A stretch of 64,000 bases of DNA, from the NCBI RefSeq assembly GCF_011250645.1, contig NZ_JAANNO010000006.1:30225-94224 (forward strand), read 5' to 3'. This DNA is from Motilibacter aurantiacus. GTDB lineage: Bacteria; Actinomycetota; Actinomycetes; Motilibacterales; Motilibacteraceae. Positions 1 to 10,070 of the stretch are shown piece after piece. Each line of letters begins with the position of its first letter. Within the stretch, counting starts at the first letter, position 1. The notes beneath the pieces are model-generated. The model did not search any database and was not told the origin of the DNA. It saw nothing but the letters and a program-made list of their open reading frames with translations. Made by a program: the position numbers and the translations under genes.

Positions 1-876
1 GGGCTCGTCGTCCGCGTCCGCGCGGTGCCGCTCGTGCTGGCGGCCACGCTCGCGCTGATCCTCCTGCTGCCGTCGATAGCAGGGGACGGGACCCGGCCGT
101 CCAGCTACCACGACGTCGAGGTGGCCGGCGTGCTCCTGTCGGTCGTCGCGGCCTTCGCGGCGTTCGTCACCTCGCGCATCGTCTCCACCCTGCTGCGCGA
201 GGCCGAGCACGAGCGCCAGCGCGCCGCCGACCTCGCCGGACGGCTCTCCGAGGCCAACGGCCGGCTCGAGGCCCGGGTCGCCGAGCGCACCGAGGAGCTG
301 GAGGAGGCGCTGCGCCGCTCCCGCCTGCTGGCCGGGCAGCTGGAGGGCCTCACCCGCCGCGACGTGCTCACCGGTCTCGGCAACCGGCGAGCGCTGGACG
401 CCGCGCTGCGCGCCATCGACTCCCGCCGCGAGCCGCCTGCCGCGATCAGCCTGGCCGTCTGCGACATCGACGACTTCAAGCACGTCAACGACAGGTACGG
501 CCACCCGGCCGGGGACGAGGTGCTGCGCCGCGTCGCGGCCACCCTGGACGCCGGTCGCCGGGCCGGCGACCTCGTCGTCCGCCTCGGGGGCGAGGAGTTC
601 GTGCTGTTGCTGCCCGGGGCGGGGCAGCGCCAGGCCGCCGAGGCGTGCGAGCGGCTCCGGGCCGCCGTCGCCGCCCTGGACCTGGACGCGGTCTCCCCCG
701 GGCTGCGCGTCACGATGAGCGTCGGGGTCGCGACGGGCGGCCCGGGCCCTGCCCATCCGCGGCTCGGCGCACTGCTCGGGACCGCCGACACGCACCTCTA
801 CGAGGCCAAGCGGGCCGGCAAGGACCGCGTGGTGCTCGGGCAGCTCGAGGCCGGGCAGCCGACCGTCCCCGCCTGA
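1..876 (+). CDS. Membrane-anchored GGDEF diguanylate cyclase, 5' partial
   Basis: This is the C-terminal part of a protein that makes cyclic di-GMP from two GTP. The frame is open to base 1, so the true start lies outside the window and the GTG at 25 is probably internal. Two hydrophobic helices come first, then a charged coiled coil (LREAEHERQRAADL onward), then a full GGDEF domain with DVLTGLGNRRAL and the active-site signature RLGGEEF. An RAGD sequence five residues before GGEEF is a product-inhibition I-site, so the enzyme is probably feedback-inhibited. No EAL domain is visible. It converges on rsmB with a 14-bp gap. Family call is firm; the sensory input is unknown. Confidence 0.9.
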   Translation, partial: GLVVRVRAVPLVLAATLALILLLPSIAGDGTRPSSYHDVEVAGVLLSVVAAFAAFVTSRIVSTLLREAEHERQRAADLAGRLSEANGRLEARVAERTEELEEALRRSRLLAGQLEGLTRRDVLTGLGNRRALDAALRAIDSRREPPAAISLAVCDIDDFKHVNDRYGHPAGDEVLRRVAATLDAGRRAGDLVVRLGGEEFVLLLPGAGQRQAAEACERLRAAVAALDLDAVSPGLRVTMSVGVATGGPGPAHPRLGALLGTADTHLYEAKRAGKDRVVLGQLEAGQPTVPA

Positions 877-890
877 CGTGCCCTGGGGGC

Positions 891-2360
891 TCAGCGCCGG
901 CGCAGCAGGGCGAGGTACATCGCGTCGGTGCCGTGCCGGTGCGGCCAGAGCTGCACGTCCGGCCCCTCGCCGAGCGCCGGGAGCGGCCGGGCCGTCACCG
1001 CGTCCAGGACCCGGCGGGCGTCGATGCGCTCGACGTCGTCGCGGCCCGCGAGCACGTCGTCCACCACGTCCCGGGTCTCGGCCCGGTGCGGGCTGCACGT
1101 GGCGTAGGCGACGACGCCGCCGGGACGGGCCGAGGCCAGTGCGGAGCGCAGCAGCGCCCGCTGCAGCGGGCCGAGCCTGACGACGTCCTCGGGCTTGCGC
1201 CGCCACCGTGCCTCCGGGCGACGCCGCAGCGCGCCCAGCCCGCTGCAGGGCACGTCGACCACGACCCGGTCGAACACGCCCGCCCGCCAGGGCGGGGCCG
1301 TCGAGTCGGCGACGACCACGGCCGCCGCCCCCGTCGGCACCGCCGCCTGCGCCACCAGCCGGGCCCGGTGCGGCGCCAGCTCGGCCGCGAGCACGCGCGC
1401 CCCGCGCCCGGCAGCCAGCCCGGCGAGCAGCGCAGCCTTGCCACCGGGCCCGGCGCACCCGTCGAGCCAGGCCACGTCCGGCCCGTCCAGCGGGGCGCCC
1501 GCCACGGCCAGCGCGACCAGCTGGCTCCCCTCGTCCTGCACACCGGCCTGGCCGGCGCGGACCTCGGGCAGGTCGCCGGGGTCGCCGCCGGCGAGCACCG
1601 CGGCGTACGGCGACCAGGAGCCGGGGCTGGCTCCCTCGGCGATGAGCTCCTCCACGTCGGCGCGGCCGGGACGCACCGCCAGCGTCACCGCCGGGCGCAC
1701 GTTGTCGGCCTCGAGCGCGGCGGCCGTCTCCTCCATGGACCCGTCCAGGGCGTCACGCAGCGCGCGCACCACCCAGCGCGGGTGCGCGTGGGCCAGTGCG
1801 AGGTGCCCCACGGGGTCCTCGTCGAGCGGCGGCGCGAGCTCGGCCAGCCACGCGTCCCGGTCCCGGGTGGTGACCCGTCGCAGCACCGCGTTCGCGAACC
1901 CCGCGGCCCCGCGAGAAGGCCCCTTGCGCACCAGGTCGACGGTCGCCGACACGGCCGCGTGGGGCGGGACCCGGGTCGAGAGCAGCTGGTGGGCGCCCAT
2001 GCGCAGGGCATCGAGCACCGGCGGGTCGACGCGGCCGAGCGGCCGGTCCGCGCACGCGGCGAGGACCGCGTCGTACGTGCCGAGCCCGCGCAGGGTGCCG
2101 TAGGCCAGCTCGGTGGCGAGCGCGGCGTCGCGCGGGTCGAGCCGCCGCTCGCGCAGCAGCGCGGGCAGGACCAGGTTGGCGTACGCGTCACGCTCGCGGA
2201 CGGCGGTGAGCACGGCGTACGCGGTGTCGCGGGCCGGGTCGGACGAGCGCGCGGGGCGCGCCCCGGCAGAGGCACGTCGCGGCCCCCCGCGCCGCGACGG
2301 GCCGGGCGCCGCCGGACCGGAGCGGGCACGCGGGGCGTGCCCTCCGTCGGCCGGGCTCAC
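891..2360 (-). CDS. rsmB: 16S rRNA (cytosine-C5) methyltransferase RsmB
   Basis: This 489-residue protein should methylate C967 (E. coli numbering) of 16S rRNA using S-adenosylmethionine. An Arg/Ala/Pro-rich N-terminus of about 45 residues precedes a NusB-like RNA-binding domain ([18 protein letters not shown], about 45-180). The Rossmann methyltransferase follows, with the SAM loop [13 protein letters not shown], the catalytic-cysteine motif [15 protein letters not shown] and the second cysteine in ATCSPHRAE. The GTG start overlaps the fmt stop as GTGA, so translation is probably coupled. It is last in the def-fmt-rsmB run. The low-complexity N-terminus may mean the real start is further inside. 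Confidence 0.93.
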   Translation of the reverse strand: MSPADGGHAPRARSGPAAPGPSRRGGPRRASAGARPARSSDPARDTAYAVLTAVRERDAYANLVLPALLRERRLDPRDAALATELAYGTLRGLGTYDAVLAACADRPLGRVDPPVLDALRMGAHQLLSTRVPPHAAVSATVDLVRKGPSRGAAGFANAVLRRVTTRDRDAWLAELAPPLDEDPVGHLALAHAHPRWVVRALRDALDGSMEETAAALEADNVRPAVTLAVRPGRADVEELIAEGASPGSWSPYAAVLAGGDPGDLPEVRAGQAGVQDEGSQLVALAVAGAPLDGPDVAWLDGCAGPGGKAALLAGLAAGRGARVLAAELAPHRARLVAQAAVPTGAAAVVVADSTAPPWRAGVFDRVVVDVPCSGLGALRRRPEARWRRKPEDVVRLGPLQRALLRSALASARPGGVVAYATCSPHRAETRDVVDDVLAGRDDVERIDARRVLDAVTARPLPALGEGPDVQLWPHRHGTDAMYLALLRRR

Positions 2361-3283
2361 CCGAGCCGCTCGCCCGGCTCGGGGCGTACGCCGCGCGCCC
2401 AGTCCGCGGCTCCCATGAGCCGCTTGCCGGCGGGCTGGACCTCCCCGAGCAGGACGGGCACCGTGGCGGTGCCGACGCGGGCGCCGGCGCGATCGACGAC
2501 GAGCTCACCGGGGGCCAGCGCGGGAGCGTCCGGCTGCGGGCGTACCGGCCCGAGGCGCAGCCGCTCCCCGCGGAACGTCGTCCACGGCCCCGGCGCGGGC
2601 GTGCAGGCGCGGGCGCGCCGGTCGACGGCGAACGCCGGCTGGGACCAGTCGAGCCGGGCGTCCTCGACCGTGAGCTTCGGCGCGAGGCTCACGCCCTCGG
2701 CCGGCTGCGGGGTCGGCGCCGCGGCGCCGTCCTCGATCGCGTCGAGCGTCGCCGCGAGCAGACCCGCTCCGGACACGGCCAGCCGGCCGAGCAGGTCGCC
2801 GCTGGTGTCGGTGGGCCGCACGGCCTCGGTGACCAGCCCGAAGACCGGCCCGGTGTCGAGCCCCTCCTCGAGCAGGAACGTGCTCGCCCCGGTGACCTCG
2901 TCTCCGGCGAGGACGGCGTGCTGGACGGGCGCCGCCCCACGCCAGGCCGGCAGCAGGCTGAAGTGCAGGTTCACCCAGCCGTGGCGCGGGATGTCCAGGG
3001 CCGCGCGCGGGACGAGCGCCCCGTAGGCGACGACGGGGCAGCAGTCCGGCGCGAGCTCGGCGAGCCGCTCGAGGAAGTCGGGGTCCCGCGGCCGGGCGGG
3101 CTTGAGCACCTCCACCCCGGCGGCGACGGCACGCTCGGCGACCGGGCTCGGCGCGAGCCGGCGCCCGCGGCCCGCGGGGGCGTCGGGGCGGGTGACGACG
3201 GCGACGACCTCGTGCCGGCTGCCGAGCAGCGCGTCGAGGCTGGGCAGGGCGACGTCCGGCGTGCCGGCGAAGACGAGGCGCAC
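2357..3283 (-). CDS. fmt: Methionyl-tRNA formyltransferase
   Basis: The protein formylates the amino group of initiator Met-tRNA using 10-formyl-tetrahydrofolate. Its 308 residues match the usual length. The N-terminal Rossmann domain starts [20 protein letters not shown]. The catalytic segment [12 protein letters not shown] and the conserved [10 protein letters not shown] are both present, and a C-terminal OB-like tRNA-binding part runs from about 205. The start codon is GTG, 6 bp after the def stop. The product acts together with neighbouring peptide deformylase, which removes the formyl group after translation begins. Confidence 0.95.
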   Translation of the reverse strand: MRLVFAGTPDVALPSLDALLGSRHEVVAVVTRPDAPAGRGRRLAPSPVAERAVAAGVEVLKPARPRDPDFLERLAELAPDCCPVVAYGALVPRAALDIPRHGWVNLHFSLLPAWRGAAPVQHAVLAGDEVTGASTFLLEEGLDTGPVFGLVTEAVRPTDTSGDLLGRLAVSGAGLLAATLDAIEDGAAAPTPQPAEGVSLAPKLTVEDARLDWSQPAFAVDRRARACTPAPGPWTTFRGERLRLGPVRPQPDAPALAPGELVVDRAGARVGTATVPVLLGEVQPAGKRLMGAADWARGVRPEPGERLG

Positions 3284-3289
3284 GGCGGC

Positions 3290-3835
3290 CTACAGCGCCA
3301 GGCCGTGGGTGGCGTGCGGGCTGTCCTTGACGGTCGGCACCGGCGCGCCGGCCCACTCGGCCTCGCGCAGGGCGCGCAGCGCCAGCTTGCGCTGCTCGCG
3401 GTCCAGCCGGTCGATGAAGAGGATGCCGTCGAGGTGGTCGGTCTCGTGCTGGACGCAGCGGGCGAGCATCGCGCTGCCCTCGAGCGTGACCGGGTCGCCG
3501 TGCTCGTTCTGGCCCTTGGCGACCACCCGCATGGCCCGCCGGGTGTCGAAGGCCATGCCGGGCAGGGAGAGGCAGCCCTCGTCGCCGTCCTGCTGCTCCT
3601 CGGACAGGTCCAGGCTGGGGTTGATGAGGTGACCGAGCTCGCCGTCGACGTGGTAGGTGAAGACGCGCAGCGAGACGCCGATCTGCGGCGCGGCGAGCCC
3701 GGCGCCGGGCGCGTCCATCATCGTCTCGGTCAGATCCTTGACCAGAGTGCGCAGCTCCTTGTCGAAGTCGACGACCGGGTCCGCCTTGGTGCGCAGCACC
3801 GGGTCGCCGAACAGTCGAATGGGCTGGATCGCCAC
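3290..3835 (-). CDS. def: Peptide deformylase
   Basis: This 181-residue metalloenzyme removes the formyl group from nascent proteins. All three family motifs are visible: GAGLAAPQIG, EGCLSLPG (the cysteine is a metal ligand) and QHETDHLDG (two His ligands plus the catalytic Glu). The start is GTG (VAIQPIRLFG) with a GAGGAG sequence about 10 nt upstream. A TAGACT sequence near 3875-3880 could be a -10 box, but no clear -35 accompanies it. The 138-bp gap back to priA shows no other gene. Confidence 0.95.
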   Translation of the reverse strand: MAIQPIRLFGDPVLRTKADPVVDFDKELRTLVKDLTETMMDAPGAGLAAPQIGVSLRVFTYHVDGELGHLINPSLDLSEEQQDGDEGCLSLPGMAFDTRRAMRVVAKGQNEHGDPVTLEGSAMLARCVQHETDHLDGILFIDRLDREQRKLALRALREAEWAGAPVPTVKDSPHATHGLAL

Positions 3836-3973
3836 GGGCGGTGCACTCCTCGCAGACGGTGGGCGGAACGCCTCAGTCTAGGCAACGGGGCAGGCCCCGC
3901 CCGCGCTCCGGAACCGGGGCCGGCAGATCCCGAGGACCCCCCGGGACCACGGGCGGCCGGCAGACGCGGGGCG

Positions 3974-6094
3974 CTAGCCGAGGTCGAGCGGGTCGACCCG
4001 GACCCTGACCGGCTCGGCGTCGCGCCGGGCCGAGCGCAGCGCCTGCGCCGTGGCCAACGCCGCCGAGAGCGCGGCCCCGGCCGACCGCGGGGCGCGCAGG
4101 ACCGCGCGGGCCGCCGGGGGCTCGTCCGTCGCCCCCGGCGGCGGCCCGCCGGGGGCGCGCGCCGAGGGCTCGAGCTGCACCGGGAGGCCGACGTCCACTC
4201 CGGTCACGCCGGCGCCCTCCAGGGTGCGGCGCACGTCCGACAGGACCGCGGACACCGAGCGCAGCGGGCCGGTGACCGTGGCGACCCGGGCGACCGGGGG
4301 GAGCCCGAGCGGGCCACGGTCGGCGAGCTGGGCGGCGGCCGCGCCGAACGGGTCCCAGCGCACGAGGGCCTGCACACCGGGCAGCCCGGGATCGCCGCAG
4401 AGCACGACCTCGCCCCCCTCGGCGGCCGGACGCACGAGAGCGGCGGCGCCCGCCCACCGGCGCAGCGCCTCCTCCTCGGCACGCAGGTCGGGCCGGGCGA
4501 GCAGGGCCACCGGGTCCAGCAGCAGCGCGGCGGCATAGCCGCCCTCCGCGACGGGCTCGGCGCCGGGCGTGGCGACCACCAGGGCCGGGCGGCTGCCCAC
4601 GCTCAGCAGCGGCTTCTCCCCCGAGCTCTGGCGCACGCGGGCGCGCGGGAAGGCGCGCCCGAGCTCCTCCGCGGTGCGCGCGGCGCCCACGACCACGGCG
4701 CGGGGACGGGTGCCGCCGCACTCGGCGCAGCGCCAGCCCGGCCCGCCGCGCCCGCACCACCGGCAGGCCGGCACCGACCCGCCCGCGCGCAGGGCGAGCG
4801 GGCCCGAGCAGTGCGGGCAGCGGGCCGGCGTGCGGCAGCGGCTGCAGGCGAGCGCCGGGACGTACCCCACGCGGGGGACCTGGACGAGGACCGGGCCGTG
4901 CTCGAGTGCCGCGCTCGCGGTCCGCCACGCCGAGCTGGGGATGCGGGCGGCGGCGGCCAGCGGGTCGTCGGCCCGCGGGCCGTCCGCGGCCGTGCGCACC
5001 CGCGGCGCGGCCGCACGCACGTCGACGCGGGCGGCGGCCAGCCGGTGCGCCCAGCCGGTCTCCACCAGCTGCATCGCCTCCGCGGTGACCGTGCGACCGC
5101 CGAGCAGCAGCCCGGGCGGGCACGCGGCGGGCGTGTCGGCCGCCAGCCCGCGCGGCGCGGCGCGCAGCAGGCAGACCTCCCGGGCGTGGGGGTACGGCGC
5201 GCGCTGCTCGGCGAGGCTCTCGTCCCCGTCGTCCCAGCAGACGACGAGCCCGAGCCGTCCCACCGGGGCGAAGGCCGCGGCCCGGGTGCCCACGACCGCG
5301 GAGGCGGCGCCCCGGCGCAGCGCCAGGAAGCGGCGGTAGCGCTCGGCCGGCCCGAGCGCGGCGGTGAGGGCGACGTGCCGCCCCGGCCCCAGCCGCTCCG
5401 TCAGCGCCGTGTCGACCCGCGCCACGTCCCGCGCGTCCGGCACGATCACCAGCGCGCCGCGGCCCCCCGCGAGGGTGGCCTGCACGGCCAGGGCGATCTC
5501 GTCCGGCCAGGCGTCCCCGGGCAGCGCGGCCCAGACCGCTCGCGGCGCGCTCCCGGCGGTCAGGGCCGCGAGGTAGGACGCCCCGTCCGGGTAGCGCGCC
5601 CACGGGCCGGGCTCCGGTGGCTCGACCGGCGTGCCGGGCACCGGCGGGGCCGGCTCGGCCTCGGCGGCCGCGTGCCGCGGTGGCACCGCGAGCCGCAGGA
5701 CGTCGGCCAGGGTGCCGGCGTAGCGGTCGGCCACCGCGCGGGCGAGGCGGGCGACCTCGGGGGTCAGCACGGGCTCGGCGGAGACGACCCGCCGGATCGG
5801 CTCCAAGCGGCCGGTGTGGTCCGAGGACTCGGCCCGGTCGAGCACGAACCCGTCCACGTCGCGGCCGGCGAACCGCACCCGGACCCGCGCCCCGGGCACC
5901 GCGGCCTCCGCCTGCGGCTCGGTGACGAGGTAGTCGAACGTGCGGTCCAGGTGCGCCAGCGGGACGTCGACCGCGACCCGCGCCACCGGCAGGGAGGTGG
6001 CAGGCGGGTCGGCCGGCTTGGGACGGGCGCGGCGCACCTGCTCACGCACGAGCGCCAGCTGCTCGTGCGGCGGCTCGACTCCCGTCGCGATCAC
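3974..6094 (-). CDS. priA: Primosomal protein N' (PriA-like, helicase motifs lost)
   Basis: This is the replication-restart protein PriA, about 706 residues from the GTG chosen at 6094. The N-terminal DNA-binding domain (LPVARVAVDVPLAHLDRTFDYL) is clear. So is the zinc-binding insert with eight cysteines (CSRC, CPHC, CRWC, CAEC). The motor domain is degenerate: no Walker A GKT is seen where it should be (around GDAWPDEIALAV), and the DEAH box is replaced by CWDDGDES. Known actinobacterial PriA proteins share this loss and are probably not active helicases. An AGGAGG abuts the GTG, which is unusually close, so the start is uncertain; the frame stays open to 6187. Confidence 0.88.
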   Translation of the reverse strand: MIATGVEPPHEQLALVREQVRRARPKPADPPATSLPVARVAVDVPLAHLDRTFDYLVTEPQAEAAVPGARVRVRFAGRDVDGFVLDRAESSDHTGRLEPIRRVVSAEPVLTPEVARLARAVADRYAGTLADVLRLAVPPRHAAAEAEPAPPVPGTPVEPPEPGPWARYPDGASYLAALTAGSAPRAVWAALPGDAWPDEIALAVQATLAGGRGALVIVPDARDVARVDTALTERLGPGRHVALTAALGPAERYRRFLALRRGAASAVVGTRAAAFAPVGRLGLVVCWDDGDESLAEQRAPYPHAREVCLLRAAPRGLAADTPAACPPGLLLGGRTVTAEAMQLVETGWAHRLAAARVDVRAAAPRVRTAADGPRADDPLAAAARIPSSAWRTASAALEHGPVLVQVPRVGYVPALACSRCRTPARCPHCSGPLALRAGGSVPACRWCGRGGPGWRCAECGGTRPRAVVVGAARTAEELGRAFPRARVRQSSGEKPLLSVGSRPALVVATPGAEPVAEGGYAAALLLDPVALLARPDLRAEEEALRRWAGAAALVRPAAEGGEVVLCGDPGLPGVQALVRWDPFGAAAAQLADRGPLGLPPVARVATVTGPLRSVSAVLSDVRRTLEGAGVTGVDVGLPVQLEPSARAPGGPPPGATDEPPAARAVLRAPRSAGAALSAALATAQALRSARRDAEPVRVRVDPLDLG

Positions 6095-6194
6095 CCTCCT
6101 AGGTCTAACAGCCGGCACCGACCGGCGGCGGCCTGTCCACAGCGCCGGCCGTCCAGCGCCCCCGCGTGCACAGCCCCGGGCGGGCACGGAAACG

Positions 6195-6237
6195 CCGACG
6201 GGCGGCTCGCCCCCGCAGGGAGGCGGCCGCCCGTCGG
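6195..6237 (-). terminator. Hairpin terminator after metK
   Basis: A 12-bp perfect inverted repeat (CCGACGGGCGGC at 6195-6206 with GCCGCCCGTCGG at 6226-6237) lies 15 bp beyond the metK stop. No T-tract follows, as is common in high-GC actinobacteria. It separates metK from priA. Confidence 0.7.
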
Positions 6238-6251
6238 GCGAGGACGTGTGC

Positions 6252-7454
6252 TCAGGCGCCGGCGGCCGAGCGCAGCGCGTCCGCGCGGTCGGTGCGCTCC
6301 CAGGTGAAGTCGGGCAGGTCGCGGCCGAAGTGACCGTACGCCGACGTCGCCGCGTAGATCGGGCGCAGCAGGTCCAGGTCCCGGATGATCGCGGCCGGGC
6401 GCAGGTCGAAGACCTCGAGCACGGCGTCCTGGATCATCTCGTCGGAGAGGGTCCCGGTGCCGAACGTCTCGACGAACAGGCCGACCGGGTGGGCCTTGCC
6501 GATCGCGTACGCGACCTGCACCTCGCAGCGCTTGGCGAGGCCCGCCGCGACGACGTTCTTCGCGACCCACCGCATGGCGTAGGCCGCGGAGCGGTCCACC
6601 TTGGACGGGTCCTTGCCGGAGAACGCGCCGCCGCCGTGACGGGCCATGCCGCCGTAGGTGTCGACGATGATCTTGCGGCCGGTCAGTCCGGCGTCGCCCA
6701 TCGGGCCGCCGATGACGAACTTGCCGGTCGGGTTCACGAGCAGCCGGTGGCCCTCGGTCTGCAGTCCCTCGGGCGCCGCCTCGGCGAGCACGGGCTTGAT
6801 GACGTGCTCCTCGATGTCCGGTGCGAGCATCCCGACGATGTCGATGTCCTCGGCGTGCTGGCTGGAGACGACCACGGTGTCGAGGCGGACGGCGCGGTCG
6901 CCGTCGTACTCGATGGTGACCTGGGTCTTGCCGTCGGGGCGGAGGTACGGGAGCGTGCCCTCCTTGCGCGCGGCCGTCAGCCGCTGCGCCAGCCGGTGCG
7001 CGAGCGCGATCGGCAGCGGGTAGAGCTCGGGCGTGTCGTCGCACGCGTAGCCGAACATCAGGCCCTGGTCGCCGGCCCCCTGGCGGTCCAGCGGGTCCTC
7101 GTCGCCCTCGACGCGCGACTCGTAGGCGACGTCGACGCCCTGCGCGATGTCCGGGGACTGCGCGCCGATCGAGACCGACACGCCGCAGGACAGGCCGTCG
7201 AAGCCCTTGGCGGAGGAGTCGTAGCCGATCTCGAGCACGGCGTCCCGGACGATGCCGGGGATGTCGGCGTACGCCTGCGTCGTGACCTCGCCGGCGACGT
7301 GCACCTGGCCGGTCGTGATGAGGGTCTCGACGGCGACGCGGCTCTTGGGGTCGTCCTTGAGCAGGGCGTCGAGCACCGAGTCGCTGATGCGGTCGGCGAT
7401 CTTGTCCGGGTGGCCCTCGGTGACGGACTCGGACGTGAACAGGCGTCGGGACAC
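6252..7454 (-). CDS. metK: S-adenosylmethionine synthetase
   Basis: The enzyme makes S-adenosylmethionine from methionine and ATP. It is 400 residues, the normal length. Signatures include [10 protein letters not shown] near the N-terminus, the hexapeptide GAGDQG within [12 protein letters not shown], and the glycine-rich [19 protein letters not shown]. The GTG start has AGGAG 5 nt upstream. The 217 bp upstream (7455-7671) hold a short dyad TAGGCGCCGAGCCTA (7582-7596), but no recognisable SAM riboswitch. SAM from this enzyme also supplies the nearby rsmB product. Confidence 0.96.
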   Translation of the reverse strand: MSRRLFTSESVTEGHPDKIADRISDSVLDALLKDDPKSRVAVETLITTGQVHVAGEVTTQAYADIPGIVRDAVLEIGYDSSAKGFDGLSCGVSVSIGAQSPDIAQGVDVAYESRVEGDEDPLDRQGAGDQGLMFGYACDDTPELYPLPIALAHRLAQRLTAARKEGTLPYLRPDGKTQVTIEYDGDRAVRLDTVVVSSQHAEDIDIVGMLAPDIEEHVIKPVLAEAAPEGLQTEGHRLLVNPTGKFVIGGPMGDAGLTGRKIIVDTYGGMARHGGGAFSGKDPSKVDRSAAYAMRWVAKNVVAAGLAKRCEVQVAYAIGKAHPVGLFVETFGTGTLSDEMIQDAVLEVFDLRPAAIIRDLDLLRPIYAATSAYGHFGRDLPDFTWERTDRADALRSAAGA

Positions 7455-7671
7455 GCGCTCTCCTGGTCTCCGGCGAAGCGGCCCGGTCGTCGGACGCGGC
7501 TGCCGTGCGATCGGGGTGCGGATCGCTCGGTGGCCGGGGCGGACGGGTCGGGGCGAGGTCGGCGCCCTCGCGGGCGATGGCTAGGCGCCGAGCCTACCGG
7601 GAGGGCGGCGGCAGTCCGGTCAGCGACCGGGAACTCTCCCGGATGGTGAGACGAGCGCCACGTCTGCCGGG

Positions 7672-8907
7672 TCAGCGCGCGAGCAGCCGGCCGACCGCGT
7701 CCCAGACGACGTCGGCGAGCGCCTCCTTCGGCCCCGGCGGCACCGCGCGCTCGCTGCCGTCGAGGCCCAGCACGACACCGGCGTTGTCCGGGGACTCGAA
7801 GCCGGTCGCGCGCGCGCCGTCACCCACCTCGTTGACGACGAGCAGGTCACAGCGCTTGCGGGCGAGCTTGGCCCGCCCGTGGGTGAGCACGTCCGCGCTC
7901 TCGTCGCCGGTCTCCGCGGCGAAGCCCACGAGCACGGGCGCGCCGAGCCGTCCCGCGTCCCGGGCCTGCACGAGGCCGGCGAGCACGTCCGGGGTCTGCT
8001 CGAGCTCGATCGGAGGGGCGCCGCTCCCGGCCTTCTTGATCTTCGCGTCGGCCCGGGCGACAGGGCGGAAGTCGGCGACGGCGGCGGCCATGACCACCGC
8101 GTCGGCGCCCGCGGCGAGGCCGAGCACCGCGTCGTGCAGGTCGGCGGCCGACCCGACCGGGACGACGTTCGCCCCGGCCGGGGCCGGCAGGGCGACGTTC
8201 GCGGCGACGAGGTCGACCCGGGCCCCGCGGGCCAGCGCGGTGGTGGCCAGCGCCCAGCCCTGCCGCCCGGACGAGCGGTTGCCGAGAAAACGGACGGGGT
8301 CGAGGTGCTCGCGGGTGCCGCCGGCGGAGACGACGACCCGCCGCCCGGCCAAATCGTGCAGCGCCCCGGGCGAGCCCGCCCGGGCCAGGGCGCGTCGGCA
8401 GGCCTCGGCGATCTGGGCCGGCTCGGGCAGCCGGCCGGGGCCGGAGTCGGCGCCGGTCAGCCGGCCGACGGCGGGGTCGAGCACCTGCACGCCGCGCTCG
8501 CGCAGCAGGGCGACGTTGGCCCGGGTCGCCGGGTGCTCCCACATCTCGGTGTGCATCGCCGGCGCGAACAGCACCGGGCAGCGCGCGGTGAGCAGGACGT
8601 TGGTGAGCAGGTCGTCGGCGAGGCCGTGGGCGGCCCGGGCCAGCAGGTCGGCGGTGGCCGGTGCGACGACGACGAGGTCGGCGGACCGCCCGATGCGCAC
8701 GTGCGGGACCTCGGCGGCGTCGGACCAGACGTCGCGCCGCACCGGGCGCCCGGACAGGGCCTCCCAGGTCGGGGCCCCGACGAAGCGCAGCGCCGCGTCG
8801 GTCGGCACGACGGTGACCCCGTGCCCGGCCTCGCGCAGCCGGCGCAGCAGCTCGCACGCCTTGTAGGCGGCGATGCCGCCGGTCACGCCCAGCACGATCT
8901 CAGCCAT
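7672..8907 (-). CDS. coaBC: Bifunctional phosphopantothenoylcysteine synthetase/decarboxylase
   Basis: This 411-residue bifunctional enzyme performs the second and third steps of coenzyme A synthesis from phosphopantothenate. The N-terminal flavoprotein (CoaC, 1 to about 190) shows LGVTGGIAAYKACELLRRL and PAMHTEMW. The second motif has His where E. coli has Asn, as I recall also for mycobacterial CoaBC. The C-terminal CoaB half shows GGTREHLDPVRFLGNRSSG and TPDVLAGL. The start is ATG with no good ribosome-binding site. It follows rpoZ after a terminator, so it may have its own promoter within 8908-9095. Confidence 0.94.
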   Translation of the reverse strand: MAEIVLGVTGGIAAYKACELLRRLREAGHGVTVVPTDAALRFVGAPTWEALSGRPVRRDVWSDAAEVPHVRIGRSADLVVVAPATADLLARAAHGLADDLLTNVLLTARCPVLFAPAMHTEMWEHPATRANVALLRERGVQVLDPAVGRLTGADSGPGRLPEPAQIAEACRRALARAGSPGALHDLAGRRVVVSAGGTREHLDPVRFLGNRSSGRQGWALATTALARGARVDLVAANVALPAPAGANVVPVGSAADLHDAVLGLAAGADAVVMAAAVADFRPVARADAKIKKAGSGAPPIELEQTPDVLAGLVQARDAGRLGAPVLVGFAAETGDESADVLTHGRAKLARKRCDLLVVNEVGDGARATGFESPDNAGVVLGLDGSERAVPPGPKEALADVVWDAVGRLLAR

Positions 8908-9095
8908 GGTCGATCAGCAAACCAGCAGCGGCACGGCGGCGCGCGGCGGCCCCCGCCGGCTCCTGGACCGGTGGCGCCACCTCGGGCCCGCGGCACGGGC
9001 CCGCAGGTGGGCCCCAGGGGGCCAGAGGTGGTCGCTGGGCCGAATGCTGCTGCCGGAAGCGCCGCGGCGGGTGCGCGCCCGCCGGGCCGGAACGA

Positions 9096-9134
9096 CGGAT
9101 GCGGGCCCGCTCACGAGGAGCAGGCCCGCATCCG
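9096..9134 (-). terminator. Hairpin terminator after rpoZ
   Basis: Perfect 12-bp arms (CGGATGCGGGCC at 9096-9107 and GGCCCGCATCCG at 9123-9134) enclose a 15-nt loop, beginning 17 bp past the rpoZ stop. No T-run follows. It should end the mihF-gmk-rpoZ transcript. Confidence 0.75.
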
Positions 9135-9150
9135 GGCGGGACGGGGAAGG

Positions 9151-9474
9151 TCAGGGCTGCTCGATCGGCTCCGCCGTGAGCAGGCCGGCGTTGATCTCGC
9201 GCAGCGCGATCGACAGCGGCTTCTCGTGGACGTGCGTCTCGACCAGCGGGCCGACGTACTCCAGCAGGCCCTCGCCCAGCTGGGAGTAGTACGCGTTGAT
9301 CTGCCGTGCGCGCTTGGCGCCGTAGATCACGAGGCTGTACTTGGAGTCGGTGGCCGCCAGCAGCTCGTCGATCGGCGGGTTGGTGATGCCCTCGGGGACG
9401 ACCTGGGAACCGGACACGCTGTACTCGCTCTCGTCGCGGGTTGGGGCGGCCGCCTGGACGGAGCCGGTGCTCAC
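9151..9474 (-). CDS. rpoZ: RNA polymerase omega subunit
   Basis: Omega (107 residues here) helps assemble and stabilise RNA polymerase by holding beta'. The core [20 protein letters not shown] and the segment [20 protein letters not shown] are typical of actinobacterial omega. The GTG start at 9474 is part of a GTGA overlap with the gmk stop, which decides this start over a longer frame running up to 9828. It belongs to the mihF-gmk-rpoZ unit, an order common in this phylum. Confidence 0.95.
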   Translation of the reverse strand: MSTGSVQAAAPTRDESEYSVSGSQVVPEGITNPPIDELLAATDSKYSLVIYGAKRARQINAYYSQLGEGLLEYVGPLVETHVHEKPLSIALREINAGLLTAEPIEQP

Positions 9475-10070
9475 CGGCTCGGGTTGACAGGCGACTCCAT
9501 CAAGGCTACCAGCCGTATGCACAGCTCCTCGACGTCCGTGTTGACGAGCGTCACGTCGAACTCGCCCTCGGCGGCGAGCTCCTCGCGGGCGGCCTCGAGA
9601 CGGCGGGCGACGACGTCCTCGGGCTCGGTGCCCCGCCCGGCCAGCCGGCGGACGAGCTCGTCCCAGGAGGGCGGCGCCACGAAGACGAGCAGCGCGTCCG
9701 GCGCACGCTCGCGCACCTGCCGAGCGCCCTGCAGGTCGATCTCGAGGACGACCGGCACGCCGGCGTCGAGCTTGTCCTGCACCGGCTTGCGCGGCGTGCC
9801 GTAGCGGTTGCCCGCGAAGACCGCCCACTCGAGCAGGTCCCCCGACGCGACGAGGGCGTCGAACTCGGCGTCGCTGACGAACCAGTAGTGCACGCCGTCG
9901 ACCTCCCCCGGGCGGGGGAAGCGCGTCGTGGCCGAGACCGACACCCAGACGTCGGGGTAGCGCTCACGCAGCGCCTTGACCACGGTCGTCTTGCCCACCC
10001 CGGAAGGCCCGGACAGGACGGTGAGGCGGCGCGGCGCCGGGGGCGGGGACGCCGCAGCGGCCGCTGTCAC
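9471..10070 (-). CDS. gmk: Guanylate kinase
   Basis: The enzyme phosphorylates GMP to GDP. The 199-residue protein begins at a GTG that overlaps the mihF stop (GTGA). It has the P-loop [12 protein letters not shown], the GMP-binding segment [21 protein letters not shown], and the [11 protein letters not shown] stretch that follows. Its stop overlaps the rpoZ start by 4 nt. A short Ala/Pro tail precedes the P-loop. Confidence 0.95.
   Translation of the reverse strand: MTAAAAASPPPAPRRLTVLSGPSGVGKTTVVKALRERYPDVWVSVSATTRFPRPGEVDGVHYWFVSDAEFDALVASGDLLEWAVFAGNRYGTPRKPVQDKLDAGVPVVLEIDLQGARQVRERAPDALLVFVAPPSWDELVRRLAGRGTEPEDVVARRLEAAREELAAEGEFDVTLVNTDVEELCIRLVALMESPVNPSR

Noticed and set aside
3974..6094. 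PriA as an active helicase
   Set aside because: Walker A and DEAH residues are missing, so the entry is described as PriA-like without helicase motifs.
645..6307. Very long plus-strand open frames opposite rsmB, fmt, def and priA (793 and 1129 codons)
   Set aside because: They are antisense shadows of high-GC genes: no family motifs, Arg/Pro/Gly-rich, and the minus-strand genes are unmistakable.
7455..7671. A SAM riboswitch upstream of metK
   Set aside because: I compared the strand with SAM-I, SAM-II and SAM-IV patterns from memory and found no conserved core; only a short dyad is present.
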